5,232 nucleotides of DNA from Saprospiraceae bacterium. GTDB taxonomy: Bacteria > Bacteroidota > Bacteroidia > Chitinophagales > Saprospiraceae. The DNA is taken from NCBI GenBank assembly GCA_023300255.1, contig JALZWC010000216.1, positions 1 to 5,232 of the forward strand. Reading direction: 5' to 3'. The translations under genes and the position numbers were made by a program. Shown piece by piece: positions 1 to 5,232 of the stretch; position 1 is the first letter of the stretch; each line of letters begins with the position of its first letter. The notes under the pieces are model-generated. The model made no database searches. It saw nothing but the letters and a program-made list of their open reading frames with translations, and was not told the origin of the DNA.

Positions 1-43
1 AAGGAACCGTAGCCCAGCTATGCTTAATTTTTTAGCATTCCTT
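1..43. repeat. Short nested palindrome sharing a motif with 3621-3656
   Basis: AAGGAA at 1-6 is the reverse complement of TTCCTT at 38-43. Between them lie two small hairpins: positions 8-13 pair with 17-22 (one G-T wobble, loop CCA), and ATGCT at 20-24 pairs with AGCAT at 34-38. The two inner hairpins overlap by a few bases, so they are partly alternative folds. The core CCGTAGCCC with a following CTATG and CTT recurs at 3632-3650, also inside a hairpin. This suggests a small dispersed palindromic repeat of this genome. The left edge of the window may cut it. The function is unknown. Confidence 0.3.
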
Positions 44-178
44 AGAAGAAAAAATGTCTAGCTTAAAACGACCAATTTATTCTTACACTTTGCCTTATTT
101 ATTTCCTGCTCCCTAACGTTAAACACAAATAGTCTATTTATTTTATATCGTTATTTAATCAAACTATTCTATTCTCAA

Positions 179-835
179 TCATGGACGATAACTGCTATAT
201 TTGCCCACCATTATAGCAACAATGACAGACATATATAATTGTCCTATCAAAGTATGGATAACAGTTAAACCCTTTGCGACATCTTTTTTAGGCAGTATAT
301 CGCCAAATCCCAAAGTAGTAAGATTGACAAAGCTAAAGTATATGTAGTCGTAGTACTTTAAAGATTTATTTGTTGTATAAGCATAGGCATCTGGATAGAT
401 CGTGTTTAAAGAGAGCATCATAAAGCAACCGATTAGTCCAATAATGATATATCCACTTAGTGCACCAAATACAATATTTAAATCAATTTCTTTTGCTTGA
501 AAAAGAGTTTTTAGAATATGATTAAGAAGTAAGAGAAAGAAAAAGATGTAGCTAACGTGTTGAGCAAAAGGTAAATACGGAAAAATCTTCAAATAGGGCA
601 GCCAAGTTAGCAAAATTGCTGTGAGACCATTAAGAAGGCCCCAATAGAAAAGTTTTAAATCAAACATTAGGCAATTGCAGGATATTAAAAAGACTAAAGA
701 AAATAGAATATTTAGGGTAATAAGTTGATCTGTAGAAGAACTAAAAAGACTAGGAACGGCTATAAGTGTCAAGAGAAAAAAGAGTAAAACTTTAAAATCT
801 CTACCCTTCAAAAAGAATAATAATTTTTGATACAT
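179..835 (-). CDS. Potassium channel subunit, Ion_trans_2 (two-TM pore) family
   Basis: This is an integral inner-membrane protein of 218 residues that probably forms a tetrameric potassium pore. The decisive sign is the selectivity filter T174-L-G-F-G-D179 (TLGFGD), preceded by an aromatic pore helix (about 160-173) and followed by an inner helix (about 190-211). An outer helix of the pore module lies at about 122-144. Four further hydrophobic segments precede it (about 15-31, 39-59, 64-81 and 93-110). No arginine-rich voltage-sensor helix is visible. The protein ends just after the inner helix at KYSSYRP, so there is no RCK or cyclic-nucleotide gating domain. The frame can be extended five codons to a TTG at 850, but the ATG at 835 is the more natural start; neither has a Shine-Dalgarno site. 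It lies downstream of the antiporter on the same strand, but a 485-bp gap with a long hairpin argues for its own promoter. K+ selectivity is inferred from the filter. What gates the channel cannot be read from the sequence. Confidence 0.86.
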   Translation of the reverse strand: MYQKLLFFLKGRDFKVLLFFLLTLIAVPSLFSSSTDQLITLNILFSLVFLISCNCLMFDLKLFYWGLLNGLTAILLTWLPYLKIFPYLPFAQHVSYIFFFLLLLNHILKTLFQAKEIDLNIVFGALSGYIIIGLIGCFMMLSLNTIYPDAYAYTTNKSLKYYDYIYFSFVNLTTLGFGDILPKKDVAKGLTVIHTLIGQLYMSVIVAIMVGKYSSYRP

Positions 836-1040
836 ATCTAATAAATTCAATAATTTTTAAATGGAAAATCCGCCATCTCCCATTTCTAATTCTAAACTAA
901 CAATATTCTTTTTTAGTCAAAAAAAAACCTTAATAATATCGTTTTTCTAATGATTGAATGGATATAATTTTTCTTAATTCATCTAGAATTAGCAAAAAAA
1001 ATCCGATAGAAAATAGGTCATTATTATTTTTTATCTGGAG
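836..1040. other. Intergenic region upstream of the channel gene
   Basis: Apart from the promoter candidate at 892-921, this AT-rich stretch shows several A and T tracts (for example 920-927 and 997-1002) and no open frame worth calling. I see no repeat or RNA motif in it. Confidence 0.5.
892..921 (-). promoter_or_regulatory. Candidate Bacteroidota-type promoter for the channel gene
   Basis: Read on the minus strand, TTTG (plus positions 918-921) is followed after 18 nt by TAGTTTAG (892-899). This matches the known Bacteroidota housekeeping pattern, TTTG then about 19 nt then TAnnTTTG, at 11 of 12 positions if the two n positions are counted as free. The expected transcription start is about 50 nt upstream of the ATG at 835. 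Such matches are easily found by chance in AT-rich DNA. Confidence 0.33.
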
Positions 1041-1199
1041 ATGAATGGTGATATCAAGAGCGAAGGTCATATTCCTTCTTCATGCATTCTTTTTACAAAA
1101 AACAGCCTCCTTTTAATTATGGGTGGTACCAGTAGATGTTTTAACTTGTTTCTGTTTTTTTCGCTACTGTACACTTTTATATTATTTGGCAAATACTAG
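1041..1199 (+). CDS. Possible small membrane protein (52 residues), doubtful
   Basis: An ATG-to-TAG frame encodes a polar N-terminal half (MNGDIKSEGH...) and a strongly hydrophobic C-terminal half (about residues 33-50, CFNLFLFFSLLYTFILFG) that could be a single membrane helix. GGAG at 1037-1040 directly abuts the ATG, which is too close for a normal Shine-Dalgarno. The same GGAG is better spaced for an ATG at 1045, in another frame, that encodes only 23 residues. The frame stops nine bases before the long hairpin at 1208, which could act as its 3' end. It runs opposite to both neighbouring genes. In DNA this AT-rich, frames of this length arise by chance, so this is only a candidate. I recognise no family. 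Confidence 0.15.
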   Translation: MNGDIKSEGHIPSSCILFTKNSLLLIMGGTSRCFNLFLFFSLLYTFILFGKY

Positions 1200-1302
1200 A
1201 AAAATATAGAATCGTTAAGGTTTGTAATCTCGATGTTGTGCGATTATTGCATAGCATCGAGGTTACAAACCTTGACGATTCTCCTGAAATTCAAAAAGTG
1301 TA
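1170..1302. repeat. 133-bp nested inverted-repeat element, possibly MITE-like
   Basis: TACACTTTT at 1170-1178 is exactly inverted as AAAAGTGTA at 1294-1302, and these ends enclose the 34-bp hairpin at 1208-1282. If the outer TA on each side is read as a target duplication, the terminal repeat is CACTTTT. That is the layout of a small non-autonomous element of the IS630/Tc1 type, which targets TA. The terminal repeat is short and no transposase is nearby, so mobility is inference. A related AAAAAGTGTAA string occurs at 4950-4960. Confidence 0.35.
1200..1282 (-). terminator. Very long hairpin downstream of the antiporter, possible terminator
   Basis: Positions 1208-1241 pair with 1249-1282 around a 7-nt loop, GATTATT (1242-1248): 34 consecutive pairs with no bulge. 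Four pairs are G-U if read as plus-strand RNA (1216/1274, 1228/1262, 1236/1254, 1238/1252); read as minus-strand RNA these four become A-C mismatches. On the minus strand the stem is followed by ATATTTTTC (1207-1199), a modest U-tract, 38 bp beyond the antiporter stop. It could therefore terminate antiporter transcription and insulate the channel gene. It is far longer than a usual intrinsic terminator, so it may be a mobile or processed element that serves as a terminator only secondarily. Confidence 0.4.
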
Positions 1303-1320
1303 AGGTAAGGAGTTTTTTAT

Positions 1321-2571
1321 TTAAGAATTTAACTTTCGAACTAGAGGTCCCAGAGTAAGCCCTTGAACAATAATGGAAAATAAGACGATCGTATAGGTAA
1401 TAAAAACAATCATATCTTTTGTCACTAAATCTTCAGGTAAAGATAATGCAAGCGCAATGGAGATTCCACCTCGCAATCCACCCCACGAAAGAATACTTAT
1501 GGTCTTCCTTGTTTCTGATCCTTCATGTTTTAATAAAGAATATGGAATACTTACAGAGATAACACGGGAAATTAAAACGATTCCGATAGATAAAATTCCT
1601 AATATTAAAAAATTCCATTCGAAAGGAATTAAATGAATTAACAAACCAATAAGTACAAACAGTATAGCATTGAATATATCGTCAATTAATTCCCATATCT
1701 CATTGATTTGCTCTCGACACATCTCAGAGAAGGAAGGATTGTTTAATTTATTACCCATATAAATACCTGTTACAACCATTGCTAAGGGACCAGATACACC
1801 TATCAATGAGGCAAAGGTATAGCCTCCTAGTGCAATTGACAAAGTCAGTAAAATTGCTAAATGGGGATTTTCTTGAATGCTATCTATTAAACGGAAAACA
1901 AAGAATCCAAGCAATAAACCAAACACCACCCCACCTACTGCTTCTTCTAGGAACAGTTGTAAAATTTCTACGGAGAGGGATTCGCCGCTATGAGCGGAGT
2001 TCATACTAAACGCATCAATAACAAGTAGAATACCAGTAAATACCACCACACCTATCCCATCATTAAACAGTGATTCTCCTGCAATTTTTAATTCTAAACT
2101 TTTACTAACTTTTGCTTCTTTTAAAATGGCTAAAACCGCAATTGGATCTGTAGGAGAAATTAAAGATCCAAATAAGAGACAATGTATAAACGGAAAATTA
2201 ATCCCTATCAATTGACTAAGGGCATAAATTAAACCTCCAACTAAACCTGTAGAAATTAAAACCCCTAGCGTAGCAAATAAGAAAATGGATGCTCTTTCCT
2301 TTTTTAAAGCTTTTATATCAATATGAATCGAGCCAGCAAATAATAAAAATGATAGCATTCCATCCATTAAAACTTCTTCAAAATCTATATTTACCAACAC
2401 TTTACAAAGAAAACTACTCAATGGAATGATCGGTTCAGAAAGTATTACCAATGTGGAAAACACCAAAGCCAATATCATTAAACCAATCGTGGTTGGCAAT
2501 CGTAACCATTTATAGTTTATGTAACTCAGCAATGTAGCAATACTGAAAATAATAATAAAAGATTGTAGCAT
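1321..2571 (-). CDS. Na+/H+ antiporter, CPA1 (NhaP/NHE-like) family
   Basis: This is an inner-membrane cation:proton antiporter of 416 residues, the usual length of a short CPA1 protein with no cytoplasmic tail. Family members exchange Na+ (some also Li+ or K+) for H+ in pH and salt homeostasis. Hydrophobic segments run the whole length (for example about 3-18, 25-45, 95-119, 172-186, 210-226, 237-258, 299-315, 320-342 and 386-403). Conserved motifs are in order: SPTDP (139-143) in the first unwound helix; ESLFND (166-171), with the Asn-Asp pair N170/D171 expected at the ion site of electroneutral NhaP-type exchangers; the conserved arginine region ISRVIS (334-339); and WGGLRGGIS (363-371). 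All expected key residues are present, and the frame is intact. The ATG at 2571 is the first in the frame and opens directly into the first helix. No Shine-Dalgarno is visible. Ion preference and direction cannot be read from the sequence. Confidence 0.95.
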   Translation of the reverse strand: MLQSFIIIFSIATLLSYINYKWLRLPTTIGLMILALVFSTLVILSEPIIPLSSFLCKVLVNIDFEEVLMDGMLSFLLFAGSIHIDIKALKKERASIFLFATLGVLISTGLVGGLIYALSQLIGINFPFIHCLLFGSLISPTDPIAVLAILKEAKVSKSLELKIAGESLFNDGIGVVVFTGILLVIDAFSMNSAHSGESLSVEILQLFLEEAVGGVVFGLLLGFFVFRLIDSIQENPHLAILLTLSIALGGYTFASLIGVSGPLAMVVTGIYMGNKLNNPSFSEMCREQINEIWELIDDIFNAILFVLIGLLIHLIPFEWNFLILGILSIGIVLISRVISVSIPYSLLKHEGSETRKTISILSWGGLRGGISIALALSLPEDLVTKDMIVFITYTIVLFSIIVQGLTLGPLVRKLNS

Positions 2572-2597
2572 TTTAAAAGTTTATCTATGTTGTTCTG

Positions 2598-2624
2598 TTT
2601 ATATTAGTACGAATGTAGTGCCAA
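2598..2624 (-). promoter_or_regulatory. Weak promoter candidate for the antiporter
   Basis: Minus-strand TTGGCA (plus 2619-2624) and TATAAA (2598-2603) are separated by 15 bp, about 30 bp upstream of the ATG at 2571. The spacing is shorter than ideal and the boxes are not the Bacteroidota consensus. TACATTCG, which overlaps the spacer, is a one-mismatch match to TAnnTTTG but has no TTTG at the right distance. Confidence 0.18.
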
Positions 2625-3420
2625 GGAAAATGTAATTTTTTTTATTATCTATTTTCCATAAATACTTGTAATTCAGTTTATTGCAATAATGCTGTTTATT
2701 TCTTTCAATTCAAACATATCTTGTATTTAAGAGTTACTCTGGTTCATTAGAAATAATTATTTCACCACCTCTCTAGTAAAAATTAATTAGATAAAATAAA
2801 GAACATAATTAAAATTTTAACTAAATACATAGGACAGATAGACTATGTGCCTATGCGTTTAAATATTACGTTTACTTGTGCTTAACAATATACTTTAAAA
2901 GTAGGCTTTTACGATGCATCGAATATTAGAAGACGCTCTTTTTTTAATTAATTAGTATCAGTAATGTTACTTCCTCTAAGACAAGGTTTACTCTTACTAA
3001 GCACAGGAATTAATATACACCTATAAACTATATATTTACATCATTTAGCTATTACAAAAAATAGGGCTTATCATTGTTGAATCGTATATAATAATACCTA
3101 ATTATTTTAGGCTTGTCTTTCTATCCTAACCTATCAAAAAAAGTTAATTAAAGACATAAAAAAAATAACTACTCTCTTATTTGAGAACATTCTAACATGC
3201 CAGAATTCAATATTAATATTGCATTTTAAAAAATGATTCAAATAGTTCATTATCAAGTAATTATCAATTAATTATCTTGGCATATAGTTTGAAATATTAA
3301 CTACTAGGAATTAGCACTTAAGACAGCGTTCCACATTGATGGCTATCAAAATTCAATGCTATATAAAGTTAATATTTATAGTCAAATTTATTACACTGTA
3401 ACAGAAGTTATTAGTTTTTT
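2625..3420. other. Long AT-rich intergenic region without an intact gene
   Basis: GC content is near 23-27% in the parts counted, and every frame is broken by frequent stops. It contains a 10-bp perfect palindrome, CGATGCATCG, at 2912-2921; a small hairpin, AGAAGA-CGC-TCTTTT, followed by Ts near 2930-2945 that does not follow any gene; and an AT-rich hairpin at 3254-3279 (CAAG plus TAATTA paired with TAATTA and CTTG, one bulged T, loop TCAAT). TTGAT-GGCT-ATCAA forms another small stem near 3337-3350. None has a recognisable function. The length could reflect degraded DNA or regulatory space between the divergent antiporter and barrel genes. Confidence 0.5.
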
Positions 3421-3640
3421 GTCGAGCACATTTTGAGACAAATCAAGGCCAGAAGAACGATAATAGCCTTACAGGCTGACCGATATCTCAAGATCTTGTA
3501 AAAGGTACTGACAAAATGCAAATAAATTTATGTTAGGAATGAGGAGATAATAAATGTCCTTTAGTCGCAAACCTGTTCGCTTATCTGGTAGAAACCATAT
3601 TGAAAGAACCTGAAAAAGACTTTTTGAAGTTCCGTAGCCC
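3421..3640 (+). pseudogene. Possible decayed coding remnant, unidentified
   Basis: GC rises to about 45% over 3421-3480 and about 38% over 3541-3600, against roughly 23% upstream. Short plus-strand frames look more protein-like than the surroundings. One frame reads VEHILRQIKARRTIIALQAD and continues to a stop at 3499-3501. Another frame opens after a stop at 3540-3542, reads KCPLVANLFAYLVETILKEP, and ends at a TAG at 3645-3647 after KFRSPM. They are in different frames with stops between them, as expected of an old gene fragment with frameshifts. A minus-strand frame over the same bases is also open for about 50 codons, so the coding strand is uncertain. I do not recognise a family. A 19-codon ATG frame at 3554-3613 is preceded by AGGAG but is too short to call. 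Confidence 0.15.
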
Positions 3641-3656
3641 TATGTAGCTTCAAAAA
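3621..3656. repeat. Hairpin carrying the CCGTAGCCC motif
   Basis: TTTTTGAAG (3621-3629) pairs with CTTCAAAAA (3648-3656). The stem continues inward through a T-G wobble and a T-A pair to 11 bp, closing a 14-nt loop, CCGTAGCCCTATGT (3632-3645). The loop core is nearly the same as positions 7-22 of the window (CCGTAGCCCAGCTATG), which is also hairpin-embedded. The A-rich right arm and T-rich left arm could make it a bidirectional terminator-like stem, but no gene ends next to it. A dispersed palindromic repeat is the likelier reading. Confidence 0.35.
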
Positions 3657-3761
3657 AGTAATGCTCAGAACCCTTACGCTATGATTTTTGGACTTTAAAG
3701 TACATTCTTAAACAACTCTCAGTATATTTAGTCCTACAATTTTTTAATAAATACTAAACGA

Positions 3762-4778
3762 ATGCGACTTCTTATATTTTTAATAGCAGGTTTAATGATA
3801 GTAAGTGAAGGAATAGGTCAAATAAAACCGGATTTTCTTCCAGAAGATCTTCAAGTCACCGAAGTACATGATTTGAAATGCTATTGCAAACCAGGCATAG
3901 CCAATAAGTTTCGTTCCAAAGGATTATCTCTTTCTTACGGCCTTAATACTGGTGGAGGTTATGAAGAGACTGCGGAGGGCGTTTTTTTAGACACCCCTAG
4001 TAACTTGGATAAATTAAGTCAACTAAAATTCAAGATAAAAATTCCTGTGTTGATAAAAGAGCGTACTAAAATATTACTCGGATATCAATATTACTCAGAA
4101 TTTTATCAATTTGAACGAGTTGGCTTAGATTACGAAGCCACTTTTCAGAACCTAAATAACAATAATTTAAAGAAAAACTCTTACAGCATAATTCTTTCCC
4201 ATTCTTTAAGTGAAGATAATTATCTGGCCTTCAGATACAATTATTCCGTGAATGGCAATTATGAAGGCTGGGTGAATTTCAATAGTAAATTTGCCGTAAA
4301 TAAAGTAATAGGAATTTATGGGTTTAAGAAATCAGATAACTTTGAATGGGGCTTAGGTTTAATTTTAAGTAAAAGCTTTAGAAGATTTAATGCTTTACCT
4401 TTCCTATTATATAATAGAAACTTCACGCCTAAATGGGGAATAGAATCTGTCTTTCCTGCTAATGTCTTTTTACGATATAATATTAATCCCTCTTCTATTA
4501 CTGCCATAGGTATGGAATATGGTAGTGAAAGTTTTCGATTATTGATAGAAGACACCACCCCATTAGATTATGCTTTTAATCACTCCGAACTAGCTTTTGT
4601 TTGGAGTTTAGAAAGACATTTAACTTCTTGGATTTGGACAAATATTAAAGTAGGGTTTCAGCGAAATTTTAGTAGCGACTTTGAATCGAAAAATATTAAT
4701 ACGACCACCTTTTTTGCAGAGCCTAAAAATAGTTTACTTTTTCGTATTGGAATATTTATTTCTCCTGATTTAGAATAG
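3762..4778 (+). CDS. Outer-membrane beta-barrel protein, DUF6268-like
   Basis: This 338-residue protein is predicted to be exported. Residues 1-20 form a Sec signal peptide (short basic start, hydrophobic LLIFLIAGLMIV, likely cleavage around GIGQ), with no lipoprotein cysteine at the cleavage site. From about residue 53 the protein alternates polar and aromatic/hydrophobic residues in short strands ending in turns, as in GLSLSYGL, ILLGYQYYSEFYQF, YLAFRYNYSV, WGLGLILSKSF, VFLRYNI and LLFRIGIFI. This is the pattern of a transmembrane beta-barrel. The segment PFLLYNRNFTPKWGIESVFP (213-232), followed by ANVFLRYNINPSS, resembles DUF6268 proteins of Bacteroidota, whose function is unknown. The C terminus is SPDLE, not the classical terminal aromatic residue. 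Two cysteines (C40, C42) lie in the mature N-terminal extension. The ATG at 3762 is chosen because it opens directly into the signal peptide; no Shine-Dalgarno is visible. It stands alone. Barrel and export calls are firm; the family name comes from memory of sequence patterns. Confidence 0.8.
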   Translation: MRLLIFLIAGLMIVSEGIGQIKPDFLPEDLQVTEVHDLKCYCKPGIANKFRSKGLSLSYGLNTGGGYEETAEGVFLDTPSNLDKLSQLKFKIKIPVLIKERTKILLGYQYYSEFYQFERVGLDYEATFQNLNNNNLKKNSYSIILSHSLSEDNYLAFRYNYSVNGNYEGWVNFNSKFAVNKVIGIYGFKKSDNFEWGLGLILSKSFRRFNALPFLLYNRNFTPKWGIESVFPANVFLRYNINPSSITAIGMEYGSESFRLLIEDTTPLDYAFNHSELAFVWSLERHLTSWIWTNIKVGFQRNFSSDFESKNINTTTFFAEPKNSLLFRIGIFISPDLE

Positions 4779-5148
4779 ACTTGACTTATAGACAAGTTAG
4801 TAGACTGAGAAAAATAAATTCAAAAAATTAAAGACTCCGTTAGTAGGTACTAAAAAAAACATAGTTGTTCAACATTGGCTATCGCCAATAAAAAAATTGA
4901 AACTATCTGAACTGGCGTTAGACAGACAGACGCAAAGGTGTAGAGGTTTAAAAAGTGTAAAGATTTTTCGTAGAAAAATTCAAAACACTAGTCATCGGAA
5001 ATTATATAAAGAGCTGCAGATTACAATGCTACAGCTAAAACTATTAAGTTTACACAAAAAATTGTATATCAGTAATGACTAAATCTTAACTATCAAGTAT
5101 TGATCATTACTAAGAATAAATTCGAATTCAATAGAGTGTAAAACAAAG
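4779..5148. other. AT-rich intergenic region with small hairpins
   Basis: No convincing gene is present. Just after the barrel gene stop, ACTTG (4779-4783) pairs with CAAGT (4793-4797), a weak stem with no T-run, so no clear terminator is seen. Other stems are a perfect ATTGGC-TATC-GCCAAT (4874-4889) followed by seven As; ATTTTTC-GTA-GAAAAAT (4963-4979) flanked by AGTGT (4954-4958) and ACACT (4985-4989); and AGTAATG (5071-5077) with CATTACT (5105-5111), enclosing ATCAA-GTA-TTGAT (5092-5104). Three modest stems in 240 bp could belong to one structured RNA or a degraded element, but nothing identifies them. Confidence 0.4.
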
Positions 5149-5232
5149 TAGGGGCCATTCCAACCCAATTGGTCCGATCACTTCCAGTGGTCGGATCAAG
5201 CTGGACGTCTCATCCGACCACTGGAAGTGATC
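5149..5232. repeat. GC-rich double palindrome, REPIN/BIME-like, cut by the window edge
   Basis: GC rises abruptly from about 23% (5081-5150) to about 56% (5151-5232). The first unit is a hairpin: 5169-5181 pairs with 5187-5199 (13 bp including two G-T wobbles) around the loop TTCCA. After a short spacer containing GACGTC, the same palindrome begins again in inverted orientation, so that 5176-5196 and 5212-5232 are perfect 21-bp inverted repeats around a 15-nt spacer. Two self-complementary units in inverted orientation around a short spacer are the defining layout of REP doublets (BIME/REPIN), which RAYT transposases are thought to spread. No RAYT gene is in the window. The arm probably continues past the window end. 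A transposon end or a larger palindrome is the alternative. Confidence 0.6.

Noticed and set aside
2..61. Plus-strand frame open from the left edge, ending at TAG at 59-61
   Set aside because: Only 19 codons, overlapping the nested palindrome at 1-43. It could be the tail of a gene outside the window but cannot be supported.
836..850. Five-codon N-terminal extension of the channel gene to a TTG start
   Set aside because: TTG is a rarer start than the ATG at 835, and the extra residues add no recognisable feature.
1779..2009. 76-codon plus-strand frame
   Set aside because: It lies entirely within the antiporter gene on the opposite strand, whose motifs are intact; it is an antisense shadow.
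3474..3640. Minus-strand frame of about 50 codons over the GC-raised patch
   Set aside because: No good start and no family features; it competes with plus-strand frames that look equally or more protein-like. Kept only as a note on strand uncertainty.
4316..4558. 80-codon minus-strand frame
   Set aside because: It lies within the barrel gene, which has a signal peptide and strand pattern; it is an antisense shadow.
4874..4896. ATTGGC/GCCAAT hairpin as a terminator for the barrel gene
   Set aside because: On the plus strand the stem is followed by As, not Ts, and it lies about 95 bp past the stop codon, so it is not an intrinsic terminator in that direction.
4897..5082. 61-codon plus-strand frame starting with TTG
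   Set aside because: Rare start, no ribosome binding site, low-complexity basic composition and overlap with small hairpins. No family features are visible.
5149..5232. Integron attC site
   Set aside because: The palindrome has a CAACCC string, but I cannot find a matching pair of conserved core sites or an integron gene cassette layout. The inverted double-unit structure fits a REP doublet better.

Overview
The window is AT-rich chromosomal DNA. The barrel gene family, the lack of clear Shine-Dalgarno sites ahead of the main genes, and one Bacteroidota-style promoter candidate point to a marine or environmental member of the Bacteroidota. That assignment is inference; no rRNA or marker gene is present.

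Three protein genes are well supported. On the minus strand lie a small six-helix, one-pore potassium channel subunit (179-835) and, upstream of it, a CPA1/NhaP-type sodium:proton antiporter (1321-2571). On the plus strand, at 3762-4778, is a secreted outer-membrane beta-barrel protein resembling the DUF6268 family. The antiporter and the barrel gene diverge across about 1.2 kb of very AT-rich DNA with no intact gene. The channel and the antiporter both move monovalent cations, so they may share a role in ion, pH or osmotic homeostasis. They are separated by about 485 bp and a very long hairpin, so they are probably separate transcripts.

The intergenic DNA holds the unusual material. A 34-bp stem with a 7-nt loop (1208-1282) is fully paired as plus-strand RNA and sits inside a wider inverted repeat (1170-1302). 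A short motif, CCGTAGCCC followed by a TATG and CTT, occurs inside a hairpin context at both 1-43 and 3621-3656. A patch of raised GC at 3421-3640 has short broken reading frames. At the right edge, base composition jumps from about 23% to about 56% GC, and two inverted copies of a palindrome begin (5169-5232), an arrangement like a REPIN/BIME. The window cuts this element off.

No tRNA, rRNA, CRISPR array, riboswitch or recognisable transposase was found. The best candidates for something undescribed are the repeat elements at 1170-1302 and 5149-5232, not a new multi-gene system.
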